A stretch of DNA of 43,133 bases from Chloroflexota bacterium. Lineage in GTDB: Bacteria; Chloroflexota; Limnocylindria; Limnocylindrales; CSP1-4. The notes under the pieces were generated by a model that was not told the origin of the DNA, made no database searches, and saw nothing but the letters and a program-made list of their open reading frames with translations. Position 1 is the stretch's first letter. Each line of letters opens with the position of its first letter. The translations under genes were made by a program, and so were the position numbers. Of the stretch, positions 42,691-43,133 are shown one piece after another. The stretch covers positions 1-43,133 of the forward strand of contig JACQEH010000006.1 in the NCBI GenBank assembly GCA_016200675.1, given 5' to 3'.

Positions 42691-43133
42691 CCGCGCCGGT
42701 CGGGTCGCGTGGCTCGGGCGGACCGGTCGGGTTGCGCCAGGCGACGGGACCGGTCGGCGCGCGCCTCGCCGACCTCGAGATCAGCCGGGCCTGGCTCGTC
42801 GACCCGGCGACGGGTCGCGAAGGCCCGGGCGAGATCGTCGTGACCGACGGGATCCTCGAGGCCGTCACGTGGCTCGAGGGCGCCGAGGCTCACGGCATCG
42901 ACGCCTCGGGCGTCATCGTCGCGCCGGGGTTCGTCGACCTCCACGCGCACTTCCGCGAACCGGGCACCGAGGACGCCGAAACCGTCGCGACAGGGCTGGC
43001 GGCGGCAGCCCACGGCGGCTTCACGACGGTCTGCGTGATGCCCAACACGTCGCCCGCCATCGACGAGCCGTCGGTCCTGGTGCGGATCCGGTCCGCGGCC
43101 TCGGCGTCCGGATCCCCGGTGGCCCTCGTGGCG
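42687..43133 (+). CDS. pyrC: Dihydroorotase (N-terminal part, runs off right edge)
   Basis: The first 149 codons of a class I dihydroorotase are present. The metal-binding motif [13 protein letters not shown] (H86, H88) and the following [18 protein letters not shown] block are diagnostic. The enzyme closes carbamoyl aspartate to dihydroorotate in step three of pyrimidine synthesis. Its GTG overlaps the pyrB stop. The first 30 residues are a Gly/Pro/Val-rich extension with three GPVG-like segments, and normal homology begins near [14 protein letters not shown], so a later start cannot be excluded, though no better ribosome site is evident. Confidence 0.93.

Overview
The window is a GC-rich (roughly 70% by eye), gene-dense bacterial chromosome segment without insertion sequences, prophage genes or CRISPR. 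Three sigma-factor/membrane-partner pairs, probable leaderless starts, ABC sugar import, SpoIID/LytB and SIMPL proteins and a pyrR-pyrB-pyrC operon suggest a free-living, probably soil or freshwater, Chloroflexota bacterium of the Limnocylindria/Ellin6529 type. That assignment is an inference from gene style and needs marker-gene phylogeny.

Layout. 1-1862 (minus): an ECF sigma factor translationally coupled to a membrane-anchored extracytoplasmic protein that runs off the left edge. 2086-2403 (minus): a small unknown protein. 2566-11253 (plus): a 2895-residue cyclic beta-glucan synthase (GT84, glycoamylase-like and GH94 modules). 11682-14481 (plus): a cupin-adenylate cyclase fusion, then a second ECF sigma/membrane-propeller pair. 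14594-14669 (minus): tRNA-Gly(CCC).

15260-24904 is a divergent sugar-use locus. Leftward: class I aldolase, FGGY sugar kinase, fucose/arabinose-isomerase-family protein (frameshifted as sequenced), archaeal-type triosephosphate-isomerase-like protein, with yjbQ behind them. Rightward: lipoprotein sugar-binding protein, two ABC permeases, DeoR-family repressor and an aldose-1-epimerase-like protein. The shared intergenic region has a 16-bp palindrome and a promoter candidate for each direction. The gene set encodes uptake, anomer conversion, isomerisation, phosphorylation, aldol cleavage and triose/tetrose-phosphate interconversion. The sugar is unknown. This is the best candidate for an undescribed system in the window.

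24959-33361: polysaccharide deacetylase lipoprotein, SIMPL protein, VOC protein, SpoIID/LytB protein with three SH3-like repeats, TrpB2-type PLP enzyme, and an ABC-2 exporter pair. 33411-33480: five 14-bp tandem units ordered A-B-C-B-A. 33629-37835: a two-domain nucleotidyltransferase, a DUF1801 protein, a GNAT acetyltransferase, LipB, and a GalT-like protein with a changed active-site motif. 37933-41086: a third ECF sigma factor with a zinc-finger anti-sigma factor, then a secreted double-psi beta-barrel protein. 41092-43133: the pyrimidine operon with a PyrR-binding RNA element, a 5'-truncated pyrR, pyrB and the start of pyrC.

Two genes carry likely frameshifts and one lacks its N-terminus. 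Either the sequence contains errors or real decay has occurred, so these reading frames should be checked before functions are inferred.
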